DNA of 64,000 bases from CALZKI01 sp964567585. Its GTDB lineage: Bacteria > Bacillota > Clostridia > Lachnospirales > Lachnospiraceae. The DNA is taken from positions 8,673-72,672 of the forward strand of contig CAZMND010000002.1 in NCBI GenBank assembly GCA_964567585.1, written 5' to 3'. Within the stretch, counting starts at the first letter, position 1; each line of letters opens with the position of its first letter. The position numbers and the translations under genes are program-made. Positions 1-7,357 of the stretch are shown piece after piece. The notes below the pieces were generated by a model. It had not been told where the DNA came from. It saw only the letters and a list, made by a program, of their open reading frames with translations, and made no database searches.

Positions 1-1
1 A

Positions 2-376
2 GTTAAAGCAAGTTTGGACCGTGATAACAACGGAGTAGCGGAAACAAGTTATGTAAACGAATTGACGGGTAGTACAATCAGTACTGCAACAGCAACAGTT
101 TCCACAAGCTATACAGCTGACGGATATTTGTCATTTAAACTTTTAGATTTGGCAAACTTCGATAATGTGACAAGAATTGTGTACACGATTGATTCACAGG
201 ACGGTAGTACCAACTATGAAAATGCTGATAAAGCAATTGATACATGGACAAAAGTTGGTAATACATATAGCTATACAACAAATTTTGTTCCTGAAGTAGG
301 AACATATCATTATACATTGCAGTTCTATAACGGTAGTGCACTCGTTGGTTCTGCAAGTGGTTACTTTACAAAATAG
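2..376 (+). CDS. C-terminal end of a surface/secreted protein (5' end outside window)
   Basis: The reading frame is open from base 2, so this is the 3' part of a longer gene that begins left of the window; the TTG at 14 is not a credible start. The visible 124 residues are rich in Thr, Ser, Tyr and Asn and alternate polar and hydrophobic residues, as in beta-sandwich domains of bacterial surface proteins. There is no C-terminal membrane helix or LPXTG motif; the protein ends in Gly-Tyr-Phe-Thr-Lys. The next gene begins 14 bp downstream, so it is probably the preceding member of the ATPase/surface-protein operon. The ending resembles that of the next protein (aromatic-Thr-Lys). Function is not recognised. 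Confidence 0.7.
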   Translation, partial: VKASLDRDNNGVAETSYVNELTGSTISTATATVSTSYTADGYLSFKLLDLANFDNVTRIVYTIDSQDGSTNYENADKAIDTWTKVGNTYSYTTNFVPEVGTYHYTLQFYNGSALVGSASGYFTK

Positions 377-390
377 TTAGGGGAGAACGT

Positions 391-1974
391 ATGAAAAGGA
401 TTGAAAGAAAAAATACGGCTGAATTTAATATTTTTGGCTCTATTATAGTATTAATACTGATCACACTGACTATTTCGGTGGTAGCGGTTGTAAAAAAACA
501 GAGTAAAAGCTACTCGGTTCCGGCTGGAAGTTGTGTATACGATATTGATAATGAGTATATTTCGATTGAAGAGGAAGCAACCATATATCAAAAAGGTGAT
601 GGAGTATATTATTTAAAGACGGCCGGTAAAGAAGTTTATACATTGGGGAAAAATGTCGTTGTAAAAGACGGCGAAGGCCGTTCAATATGGGTTTATGGAG
701 ATTTATATGAAATTGCAGCGGATGGAACGGTTACTGTTTCATCCGGCTGTACCGAAATTAAAGATTTGGGGAAACCGGGATTGTACAAGCTGGCAGATCG
801 CAAATATTTAATGACCGGTAACAGCATTACATCAACAGATGAAGAATATGCTACAAATGATTATGTTTATATCAACATTTATCAATCAGGGGCAGCTGTT
901 TTAATGAATAATCAGTCGAATCAGAATGTGATGAGACCTATTATGTTAAACAGTGAAGATTTATATCTGGATATTTCCAGCGAATATGCATTTTTTAATA
1001 ACAATTTAATCAACTTGAAAAATGTTTTGGGAAGTACAAACCAGTATGGTGGAGATGCACTTATTTATGTTGAAGGTTTGGTAGATGATGAGCAGTATCA
1101 GAGTGCGGCGGATACACCGGATGTTATTACCATTGTAGGTGGTAATGGTGGTGCCGGTGGCGCAGGTGGTTCCGGTGGAACCGGCGGTAGCGGCGGCCAG
1201 GGTGGAACCGGTGGATATGGTGGAACCGGCGGTAGTGGTGGCTCAGGCGGAACCGGTGGTGTCGGTGGTGCCGGCGGAACCGGTGGTAACGGCGGTGACG
1301 GTGGCCAGGGTGGCGACGGCGGTAAAGGTAGTGATGCCAATGTCAATGCTCTTAAATGGGTAAAACTGGTAGGCGTTACAGCGGGAATCGGAACTTTGGA
1401 TGTGGATTATGTTGTGACGGATATTACAGATGATTATGTGGCAGTTTGGCTTGAGGTTAAACACAAGGATTCAAGCGGTAGTGATGTTATTAATCAGGTA
1501 TATTTAAGCAAAACAGATAATCAATTTACAGTTAGAGGCTGTATTCCGGGTACATATTACGAAGTTTCATTATGGTATTCGGCATATTACAGAACCGGTG
1601 GAGTTATAGGTGAAAAACCGGAAGAAGTAATGGTGGATAGTGTAAAAGTGCAGACAAGTTCTAATCTTGGAAATATAGAAGTTGTGAAACAAACGGAAGA
1701 TACAATTGATTTTGATATAAAACTGGATAGCCAGTACTTGATTTCCAGTGGAAAAGTTGGTTTATATCGTAGTGATGGAACACTAATCAGTTCACTTCCA
1801 TTAGATTCTGCTACTATTAATCAGGCAGCAAAACAGACAGTGAGACTTTCCATACCGATAAGCAGTACGGCATTAACCGGAGGAGAAAGACTTTATCTGC
1901 AGTTTACAGATGTAATTTATAACGGCGCAGCATTTAAAATTCCGGAGCAGGCGTCTATTACATACACCAAATAG
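391..1974 (+). CDS. bitopic surface protein with Gly-Gly-X tract and Fn3-like domains, ATPase-cluster associated
   Basis: This protein has 527 residues. A short basic cytoplasmic N-terminus (MKRIERKN) is followed by one TM helix at about residues 15-34, with the rest predicted outside. Residues about 40-235 form a beta-rich domain that I align by eye with the membrane-proximal regions of the proteins at 7354-8103 and 8100-18530. Residues 250-313 are a near-perfect Gly-Gly-X tract. Residues about 318-527 look like two fibronectin-III-like beta-sandwiches; the first resembles Fn3-like repeats of the giant protein. The start at 391 follows AGGGGAGA. The gene lies directly upstream of the c subunit, where canonical ATP synthase operons encode subunit a, but it has a single TM helix and no resemblance to subunit a. 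Function unknown; I infer a surface component of the ATPase machine. Confidence 0.8.
   Translation: MKRIERKNTAEFNIFGSIIVLILITLTISVVAVVKKQSKSYSVPAGSCVYDIDNEYISIEEEATIYQKGDGVYYLKTAGKEVYTLGKNVVVKDGEGRSIWVYGDLYEIAADGTVTVSSGCTEIKDLGKPGLYKLADRKYLMTGNSITSTDEEYATNDYVYINIYQSGAAVLMNNQSNQNVMRPIMLNSEDLYLDISSEYAFFNNNLINLKNVLGSTNQYGGDALIYVEGLVDDEQYQSAADTPDVITIVGGNGGAGGAGGSGGTGGSGGQGGTGGYGGTGGSGGSGGTGGVGGAGGTGGNGGDGGQGGDGGKGSDANVNALKWVKLVGVTAGIGTLDVDYVVTDITDDYVAVWLEVKHKDSSGSDVINQVYLSKTDNQFTVRGCIPGTYYEVSLWYSAYYRTGGVIGEKPEEVMVDSVKVQTSSNLGNIEVVKQTEDTIDFDIKLDSQYLISSGKVGLYRSDGTLISSLPLDSATINQAAKQTVRLSIPISSTALTGGERLYLQFTDVIYNGAAFKIPEQASITYTK
1138..1329 (+). repeat. in-frame Gly-Gly-X coding repeat
   Basis: This stretch consists of GGN-GGN-NNN codon triplets encoding about 21 consecutive Gly-Gly-X units (residues 250-313). 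X is Asn, Ala, Ser, Thr, Gln, Tyr, Val, Asp and finally Lys. Gly codons are mixed (GGT, GGC, GGA), so it is a selected protein repeat and not a simple DNA satellite. Regular Gly-Gly-X sequence is compatible with polyglycine-II-type helices or an extended linker. It separates the membrane-proximal domain from the Fn3-like domains. Confidence 0.9.
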
Positions 1975-1991
1975 AAAAAGGAGATTAGATT

Positions 1992-2237
1992 ATGGAATCA
2001 GTTTTATCAGCAACAATGTCAGCAATCGGCTGGATTATCGGATTAGCATTTTTGGGAACAGGCATCGGACTTGGTATTCTTGGTTCGAAGGTTGCGGAGG
2101 CTGTAGGCCGAAACCCGGAAACAAAAAATGAAGTAATTCATTCAGTTATGGTAGTTGCAATTGTTTTAACTTTATTATTGTTATTATTATTTGCATTTGT
2201 ATTGGTATTGTTATTCTTTAATCCATTAACTGCATAA
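1992..2237 (+). CDS. F-type ATPase c-subunit homologue lacking the ion-binding carboxylate
   Basis: This 81-residue protein forms a two-helix hairpin. Helix 1 (about residues 10-33) has the Gly-x-Gly-x-Gly packing motif, and the polar loop Ala-Val-Gly-Arg40-Asn-Pro-Glu matches the RQP/RNP loop of F-type c subunits. In E. coli c the essential Asp61 lies 20 residues after the loop Arg; here that position is Thr60 (ACT at 2169-2171). Helix 2 (about 51-76) is almost all Leu, Val, Phe and Ala with no acidic residue, so a canonical proton or sodium site is absent. The gene has an AAGGAG ribosome-binding site and precedes b-delta, as in normal atp operons. It probably forms a ring in the membrane; that the ring does not carry ions is inferred from the missing carboxylate. 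Confidence 0.85.
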   Translation: MESVLSATMSAIGWIIGLAFLGTGIGLGILGSKVAEAVGRNPETKNEVIHSVMVVAIVLTLLLLLLFAFVLVLLFFNPLTA

Positions 2238-2261
2238 CAATCCAGGGAGGAAACTACAGAT

Positions 2262-3071
2262 ATGGGTATATTTATAGCCGTAATCGTGGTTCTTCTGGTT
2301 TTAATCTATTTTATGACAGTAATGCTTAGAAGTGTTGTTTCGGAAAGTAATCAAAAAGTAAATAGTTACTTTCTGAAAAATCTTGAAATGTATGATTCGA
2401 GATACAAAGAAAAGGTCAATACATTAAGTAAGATTAACGTAGAATATGAAGAAGTAGCCAGAGAACTTCGTAATATGAAAAATGAGATGATATCATATAA
2501 AACTTCACCGTTTTATGCACCACGTCCGGTGCCGCGTGATATTTACATACCGACTGCCCGTTATATCGATAATGATTTCTTTGAAGAATATAAAATCGCC
2601 AAAGATAAATTAATGAGTATTAACAAACAGGAAGTTATTGATAATGTAATGGAAAAAGTACCGTTTCAGGGAGATATTAAGCTTTATGAAACCGTGCAGA
2701 GCATTATGGCAAAATTAAATTTTGACGCGATTTACGATTTGTGTAGCAGTACAAAAGAAGAACAATTGCAGATTATTAAAGAGTGTTTAAACAGCGAAGA
2801 ACAAAAGCTTTTGTTAAACTACATTGAGGATATGGAAGAAATCGAAGAGTTTGAAATTCTTGGATTTACAGATTATTTAAAGCATGTGGCATGGAAGAAT
2901 GATCCGCACGTATTCGTCAGTGTGGCGGAAAATGAAGAAGATTATACGGATGAAAGCAGAAATATTGTTTGTCTGGTTGACCAGAATATCTGCGAAGGTC
3001 TTAAAATTGTTTATCAGAACAAAGTTTATGATTACAGTATTTACAAATCAAGAAGAAAAGTAGGAAGCTGA
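2262..3071 (+). CDS. fused b-delta peripheral stalk subunit of the F-type ATPase-like complex
   Basis: This protein has 269 residues. Residues 3-22 are a single N-terminal TM helix, as in subunit b, followed by a charged, helical, coiled-coil-like segment (about 28-75). The C-terminal part is predicted helical, then ends (about 225-265) in a pattern like the end of subunit delta: a short strand with Val-Asp, then Gly-Leu-Lys-Ile-Val, then a Tyr-Asp-Tyr-Ser-Ile-like strand before a basic tail. Its place between c and alpha is exactly where b and delta genes lie, and no separate delta exists here. Fused b-delta subunits are known in mycobacteria. The role expected is to anchor the alpha/beta head to the membrane. 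The middle region is too divergent for me to assign. Confidence 0.7.
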   Translation: MGIFIAVIVVLLVLIYFMTVMLRSVVSESNQKVNSYFLKNLEMYDSRYKEKVNTLSKINVEYEEVARELRNMKNEMISYKTSPFYAPRPVPRDIYIPTARYIDNDFFEEYKIAKDKLMSINKQEVIDNVMEKVPFQGDIKLYETVQSIMAKLNFDAIYDLCSSTKEEQLQIIKECLNSEEQKLLLNYIEDMEEIEEFEILGFTDYLKHVAWKNDPHVFVSVAENEEDYTDESRNIVCLVDQNICEGLKIVYQNKVYDYSIYKSRRKVGS

Positions 3072-3073
3072 GT

Positions 3074-4399
3074 ATGAGTACATTTGTTGAAGGTTTAGTT
3101 AATTCAAAGCTTCGTAATATGAAGGAAATGAAAAACGTATACGAAGTCGGACACGTAACAAAAGTAAAAGATTATATTCTCGAAGTTACGGGATTGGAAT
3201 CCGTAGGATTCTATGAAAGAGTTGTTATCTCCAATTATTCGGTTGGTTATGTTACAGCTATCAAGAAAAATTCAGTAATGGTAGCTGTATTACAGAGAGC
3301 AAACGTAATATATGTTGGAGATGAAGTAGTTACAACAGGTTTTGATTTCTGTGCTATGTACAGTAGAGCGTCAATTGGTCACATTATCGATATTTTCGGT
3401 AACGACAGACTATTGGATGAAAAATTTGAGAACTTAAAACCACTTAGCATTGAAACAAATCCAATTCCGATTATGGAAAGAGGTCCTGTAAAGAGACCGT
3501 TCTATACAGGTATTGCGGGTATTGATCTTGTATATCCGATTGGGTATGGACAGCGTCAGTTGATTATCGGTGATAAAAAATCCGGTAAAACACAGATTGC
3601 ATTGGATACTATCGTAAACCAGAAAGATAAGAACGTAATTTGTATTTACGTGGCAATTAATAAAACAAAGAAAAATATTAAAGAATTATACGATATGCTT
3701 ATGAAAAAGGGTGCTATGGAATATACCTTGATTGTTGCATCCTTTAGTGAAGATGAACCACCGGTAGCATACTTTACACCATATATGGCGATGTCGGTTG
3801 CAGAGCTCTATATGAGAGAAGGACAGGATGTTTTGGTTATCCTCGACGATTTAAAACATCATGCCAATATCCATCGTGAAATCAGTTTGCTGACAGGAAA
3901 AATTCCGGGTCGTGATGCATATCCGTCCGATATATTCTACACACATTCCAGATTGTTGGAAAAAGGTTGTCAGCATAAAGACGGCGGTTCCATTACGGTA
4001 CTTCCGATTGTTGAAACAAAGGGTGGAGATATTACAGACTATATTTCTACAAACATTATTTCCATCACGGACGGACAGTTGGTTCTTTCCAGAAAGAACT
4101 TTGAAAAAGGCCAGAAACCGGCTATTGACTATACCTTAAGTGTATCCCGTCTGGGTGGTGCGGTACAGGATAAGGATATGAAAGCTCTTGGTGCAAAGGT
4201 ACGTCAGAGATTCTTATCATACTTAGAAACAAGAGAAGTTTATGAACTTGCAAACACAGATGAAATGAGTTTTGAAATGCAGGCGAAATTGGAAGAAGGA
4301 CGAAGAATTGAAGAAAGACTTCTTCAGTACAAATTTTCTCCAAGAAACAAAAATGAAATTATTCATATATTTGAAGAAGCATTAGAGGACGAAAAATGA
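3074..4399 (+). CDS. F-type ATPase alpha-subunit homologue
   Basis: This 441-residue protein is clearly alpha-type: the P-loop is GDKKSGKT (166-173), matching GDRQTGKT of alpha subunits, preceded by the typical Thr-Gly-Ile...Pro-Ile-Gly-Tyr-Gly-Gln-Arg region. The arginine finger that completes the beta active site is kept as Ser-Val-Ser-Arg359-Leu-Gly-Gly. The N-terminal beta-barrel is present, but the N-terminal helix that binds delta is short, and the whole protein is about 60 residues shorter than usual (about 500), largely at the C-terminus. The gene starts 2 bp after the b-delta stop and overlaps gamma by 4 bp (ATGA), implying translational coupling. Its expected role is the non-catalytic nucleotide-binding subunit of an alpha3-beta3 head. 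Confidence 0.93.
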   Translation: MSTFVEGLVNSKLRNMKEMKNVYEVGHVTKVKDYILEVTGLESVGFYERVVISNYSVGYVTAIKKNSVMVAVLQRANVIYVGDEVVTTGFDFCAMYSRASIGHIIDIFGNDRLLDEKFENLKPLSIETNPIPIMERGPVKRPFYTGIAGIDLVYPIGYGQRQLIIGDKKSGKTQIALDTIVNQKDKNVICIYVAINKTKKNIKELYDMLMKKGAMEYTLIVASFSEDEPPVAYFTPYMAMSVAELYMREGQDVLVILDDLKHHANIHREISLLTGKIPGRDAYPSDIFYTHSRLLEKGCQHKDGGSITVLPIVETKGGDITDYISTNIISITDGQLVLSRKNFEKGQKPAIDYTLSVSRLGGAVQDKDMKALGAKVRQRFLSYLETREVYELANTDEMSFEMQAKLEEGRRIEERLLQYKFSPRNKNEIIHIFEEALEDEK

Positions 4400-5178
4400 A
4401 ACTAAAAAATGTAGTAAAGGTTATGAATTTTCATTCTCTGCTTCGTGTAGACAAGTCCAGAAAATCAGCTAAAAAGTATGCTTATCTGGATAGTACCGTA
4501 GCGGAAATGATTGATAATATTGTGAATAACAGAAATATTATGCTGGACTACAAATTTTTCCGTGTAGATGAAAAAAAACCGGTTTTAAATATTTACCTTG
4601 GTGGTGATTTGGGATTTTGTGCCAACTTAAACTCAAATATTACAAAGTGTGCATTGGAAGATGTGGATGATTATAAAATTATTATCGGACGAAAAGTCCA
4701 CGCGGGAAGATATGATGACAAGGTCCTTTTGAACCTGAGCCGCGAAGAATACGTGGAAGATGGAAGCAAGGTGCTTGAAATCTTAGAAGATGCTTTTTAT
4801 AACAAGAAATATTCAAAAATCAATTTGATTTATAATCACTATTATAATGCCACGGAATTGGAATTTATGAAAAAACAATTATTTCCGATGCCAAAACATT
4901 TATTTAGCGACAGTGACCATACGGAAGATTTTGCTTACGAGGGAGATATTGAACAGATTTTGACAAATCTGGTTATGTTATATTTCAAATATCAGCTCGC
5001 TATTGCTGTTGAAGTAAGTAGTGCGGCATTAAACATTACGAGACAGAATTCAACCAGTGAATCGCTGAAGAAAATTGATGAACGTGAAGAAGCATATAAG
5101 ATGACTCAAATTCGAGAAAATAAAGAGAAAGAGTTTAACAAGGTATTGGATAATTATACTAAGTTAAATCATTATTAG
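4396..5178 (+). CDS. F-type ATPase gamma-subunit homologue (central shaft)
   Basis: This protein has 260 residues, against about 285 for typical gamma. Gamma features are visible: a helical N-terminus, then Gly-Gly-Asp-Leu-Gly-Phe-Cys-Ala-Asn-Leu-Asn (about 69-79), the counterpart of the family's SDRGLCGGxN segment. A long C-terminal helix with Ala-Leu-Asn-Ile-Thr-Arg-Gln...Asn-Lys...Asn matches the helix of the antiparallel coiled coil. The position between alpha and beta is canonical and the start overlaps the alpha stop. Sequence is highly diverged relative to alpha and beta, as expected for a shaft adapted to a different membrane partner. The predicted role is to transmit rotation from the head to the c-like ring. 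The assignment rests on motif plus gene order. Confidence 0.85.
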   Translation: MKLKNVVKVMNFHSLLRVDKSRKSAKKYAYLDSTVAEMIDNIVNNRNIMLDYKFFRVDEKKPVLNIYLGGDLGFCANLNSNITKCALEDVDDYKIIIGRKVHAGRYDDKVLLNLSREEYVEDGSKVLEILEDAFYNKKYSKINLIYNHYYNATELEFMKKQLFPMPKHLFSDSDHTEDFAYEGDIEQILTNLVMLYFKYQLAIAVEVSSAALNITRQNSTSESLKKIDEREEAYKMTQIRENKEKEFNKVLDNYTKLNHY

Positions 5179-5186
5179 GAGGGCAT

Positions 5187-6554
5187 ATGGAAGTCTGCGT
5201 TGGTAAAATACTGACAATATCAGAATTGAATGTTCAGATTTTGTTAAATGGTGAAAAAGTAAAATACCATGATATTTTGTTTACAAACATAAAAGGAAAA
5301 GAAATCCAGTTTGAAGTAACAGAAGAAGATGGCAACATTGTATCTGCAGTACCTTTCCAGAGTGTTATCGGACTCAAGAAAGGTCTTGAAGTATATAAAA
5401 AAGATGCATCATTAAAAATGCAATATAATGATGAAATATTAGGAAAAGTATTCGATGCATACGGTCATACAATTGATGGTTCGACTATCAATGAAGTAAA
5501 AGAAAAAGATGTTTACGGCCGTAACTTAAGCATGGAAGAAATCAATGTAAACGGTGCGATTTTATGGACAGGTATCAAAGTTTTGGACTTTTTTGCACCA
5601 ATGAGAAAAGGCTTTAAAATGGGTCTTTTAGGTGGTGCCGGTGTAGGTAAAACCGTACTTATCAAAGAATTAATCCACAACGTTTATCAGGGATTCCAGT
5701 CCAACTCCGTATTTGTAGGTGTTGGTGAACGTTCCCGTGAAGGTTTGGAATTGTATGAAGAAATGAGAGATGCCAACCTTCTTGATAAAATGTCAATTGT
5801 ATTTGGTCAGATGGGCGAAAACTCAGCAGCAAGATCAAAAGCAATTTATTCGGGACTTACGGCTGCAGAATATTTACGTGATGAAAAAGGACAGGATGTA
5901 TTGCTTTTTGTAGATAATATTTACCGTTTCGTACAGGCTACTTCAGAACTTAACTCTGAATTGTCACGTGTACCGATTGAAAACGGTTATCCGGCAAACA
6001 TTGAATCACTCGTTGCGTCTGTGGAAGAAAGAATTAATTCAACAGGAAAAGGTTCTATTACATCTTTCCAGGCAATTTATATTCCGGCGGATGATATTAC
6101 AGATGAAGCGGTTCAGGTTATTTCATCACATCTTGATGGTCAGATTGTACTGGATAGAAAGGTTGCAGAAAAAGGTCTCTATCCGGCAGTGGATGTATTC
6201 TCTACACAGAGTAAATTAATTGATATTGAGCATGTGGGTGAAAGACATTATCGTCTGGTTGAAGAAGTTTTAAGATATTATTCAAGATACCGTGATTTGG
6301 AAGAAATTATTGCAGTACTTGGTATTGAAGAATTATCACTGGCTGACAGAAGAATTTTCTATCGTACAAGAAAACTTCGTAACTATTTTACACAGCCGAT
6401 GTTTGTTGCGGAAAACTTCACAGGTATTCCGGGCGAATTTGTGGAAATAGACGATATTTTGGACGATGTGGAAAACATCTTAAACGGAACATATGACGAT
6501 CTTGACGAAAGTAAATTTTTATATATAGGAAAATATAATGGAACGCAAAATTAA
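5187..6554 (+). CDS. F-type ATPase beta-subunit homologue (catalytic)
   Basis: This 455-residue protein has all catalytic residues that I can check. The P-loop is GGAGVGKT (149-156), the general-base region is Gly-Glu181-Arg182-Ser-Arg-Glu-Gly (GERTREG in the family), and Walker B is Leu-Leu-Phe-Val-Asp243-Asn. The signature near Pro-Ala-Asp-Asp-Ile-Thr-Asp and the Tyr-Pro-Ala-Val-Asp motif are also recognisable. The C-terminal DELSEED lever is Glu-Glu-Leu-Ser-Leu-Ala-Asp, retaining part of its acidity. The start follows an AGGAGG box. With the alpha Arg finger intact, ATP hydrolysis is strongly expected; net ATP synthesis is not, because the membrane part lacks ion-coupling residues. The coding end overlaps epsilon by 17 bp. 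Confidence 0.95.
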   Translation: MEVCVGKILTISELNVQILLNGEKVKYHDILFTNIKGKEIQFEVTEEDGNIVSAVPFQSVIGLKKGLEVYKKDASLKMQYNDEILGKVFDAYGHTIDGSTINEVKEKDVYGRNLSMEEINVNGAILWTGIKVLDFFAPMRKGFKMGLLGGAGVGKTVLIKELIHNVYQGFQSNSVFVGVGERSREGLELYEEMRDANLLDKMSIVFGQMGENSAARSKAIYSGLTAAEYLRDEKGQDVLLFVDNIYRFVQATSELNSELSRVPIENGYPANIESLVASVEERINSTGKGSITSFQAIYIPADDITDEAVQVISSHLDGQIVLDRKVAEKGLYPAVDVFSTQSKLIDIEHVGERHYRLVEEVLRYYSRYRDLEEIIAVLGIEELSLADRRIFYRTRKLRNYFTQPMFVAENFTGIPGEFVEIDDILDDVENILNGTYDDLDESKFLYIGKYNGTQN

Positions 6555-6837
6555 AGCAAAAATTGTTAGTATGGAATATGGATTACAGGAGTATGAAGAA
6601 ATCGAAATGATCCGCGTAAAGGGCGAGAATCATAGTTTGCTTATTCTGCAAAACTATATGCCTCTTCTTGGCCGGTTGGATGGTTATGTGGATTTGATTT
6701 TGAAAGATGTTACTCTGAGAATTCAGGATGTACAGGGATATTATATGCATAAACAGAATGAGTTCAGCCTTTTGGTCGAAAAGGGCGATACAAAGCCTGT
6801 TTCCTTTATTGAGGAGGAAGATAACGATGCTGGATAG
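6538..6837 (+). CDS. F-type ATPase epsilon-subunit homologue, beta-sandwich domain only
   Basis: This protein has 99 residues, against about 135 for usual epsilon. It shows the alternating strands of the epsilon N-terminal beta-sandwich: an N-terminal strand, the Ile-Arg-Val-Lys-Gly-Glu-Asn...Leu-Leu-Ile-Leu-Gln-Asn-Tyr-Met-Pro-Leu-Leu segment (family: G...G.LGILpgHaPll), Gly-Tyr-Val-Asp-Leu-Ile, and a final strand. The inhibitory C-terminal helix pair is missing; the protein ends in an acidic tail. The start lies inside the end of beta. It should join gamma to the ring, but the usual epsilon-mediated inhibition of ATP hydrolysis cannot operate in the standard way. The identification rests on fold pattern and gene order. 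Confidence 0.72.
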   Translation: MERKIKAKIVSMEYGLQEYEEIEMIRVKGENHSLLILQNYMPLLGRLDGYVDLILKDVTLRIQDVQGYYMHKQNEFSLLVEKGDTKPVSFIEEEDNDAG

Positions 6838-7357
6838 TGTTTTGGAAGCTATTATGCAATTACGTGTATTTATTCTCGTATCAGGAATTGGAATTGTTTT
6901 AAGCGGAGTATATCTTTTGTTCCGCTGCAGAAAATTTGGTTGGAACAGAAACAATATAAAACTGATAGGCTTTTTCTACAATTTAAGTGTGTGGGACACT
7001 GTTGGTATGGCCTGCGGTTTTTTGAAAATATTCCTTGTATTTTCCATTCTGATAACTACGGGAAAAGTTGAAATTATTCATATGATTATATTTTGTATAC
7101 TGGAAGTCTGTTATATTGTCCACAGACGCAGTATCAAAGGAATTATGCTGGATTTAGTGCTTAGTATGGTTTCATTGATTGTAATGAATATTATGAATAT
7201 GTTACACCATTATTTGAACGAAATTGTTTATGACGTTAAAGTGGCAATTGTCGTGTGGCTGCTTGGAGTGTTACTTTGTCTCTACGGCATTTATGATTTG
7301 ATGCATTGTGCCAAAACAGTGCTTGAAACTAGGAAGGAAACTGAAGCTAAAGTATGA
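6827..7357 (+). CDS. multi-spanning membrane protein of the ATPase cluster (about 5 TM)
   Basis: I place the start at 6827, 9 bases after GAGGAGG and overlapping the epsilon stop, giving 176 residues. Five hydrophobic segments lie at about 13-33, 57-75, 80-100, 104-128 and 138-165, with a charged C-terminus. It was compared with subunit a and does not fit: there is no TM segment with the essential Arg in a leucine-rich context and no conserved Asn/His pattern. I do not recognise the family. Because the cluster lacks subunit a and this is the only polytopic protein in it, it is the best candidate for the stationary membrane partner of the c-like ring, or for a scaffold for the bitopic proteins. 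That role is inference from context. Confidence 0.8.
   Translation: MLDSVLEAIMQLRVFILVSGIGIVLSGVYLLFRCRKFGWNRNNIKLIGFFYNLSVWDTVGMACGFLKIFLVFSILITTGKVEIIHMIIFCILEVCYIVHRRSIKGIMLDLVLSMVSLIVMNIMNMLHHYLNEIVYDVKVAIVVWLLGVLLCLYGIYDLMHCAKTVLETRKETEAKV

Noticed and set aside
1138..1329. CRISPR or satellite repeat
   Set aside because: The repeat period is nine bases, the units vary at third positions and it is in frame within a coding sequence.
1098..1346. Minus-strand Pro-rich open frame
   Set aside because: It is the antisense image of the Gly-Gly-X repeat (GGN codons read as Pro codons) with no ribosome-binding site.
1992..6837. Treating the cluster as the ordinary housekeeping ATP synthase
   Set aside because: The c carboxylate and subunit a are absent, b and delta are fused, epsilon is truncated and the flanks are surface-protein genes; only the head subunits are conventional.
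1992..6837. An N-ATPase (the Na+-type second ATPase with atpQ/atpR)
   Set aside because: That operon begins with beta and epsilon and includes a, Q and R genes; the gene order and membrane components here differ.
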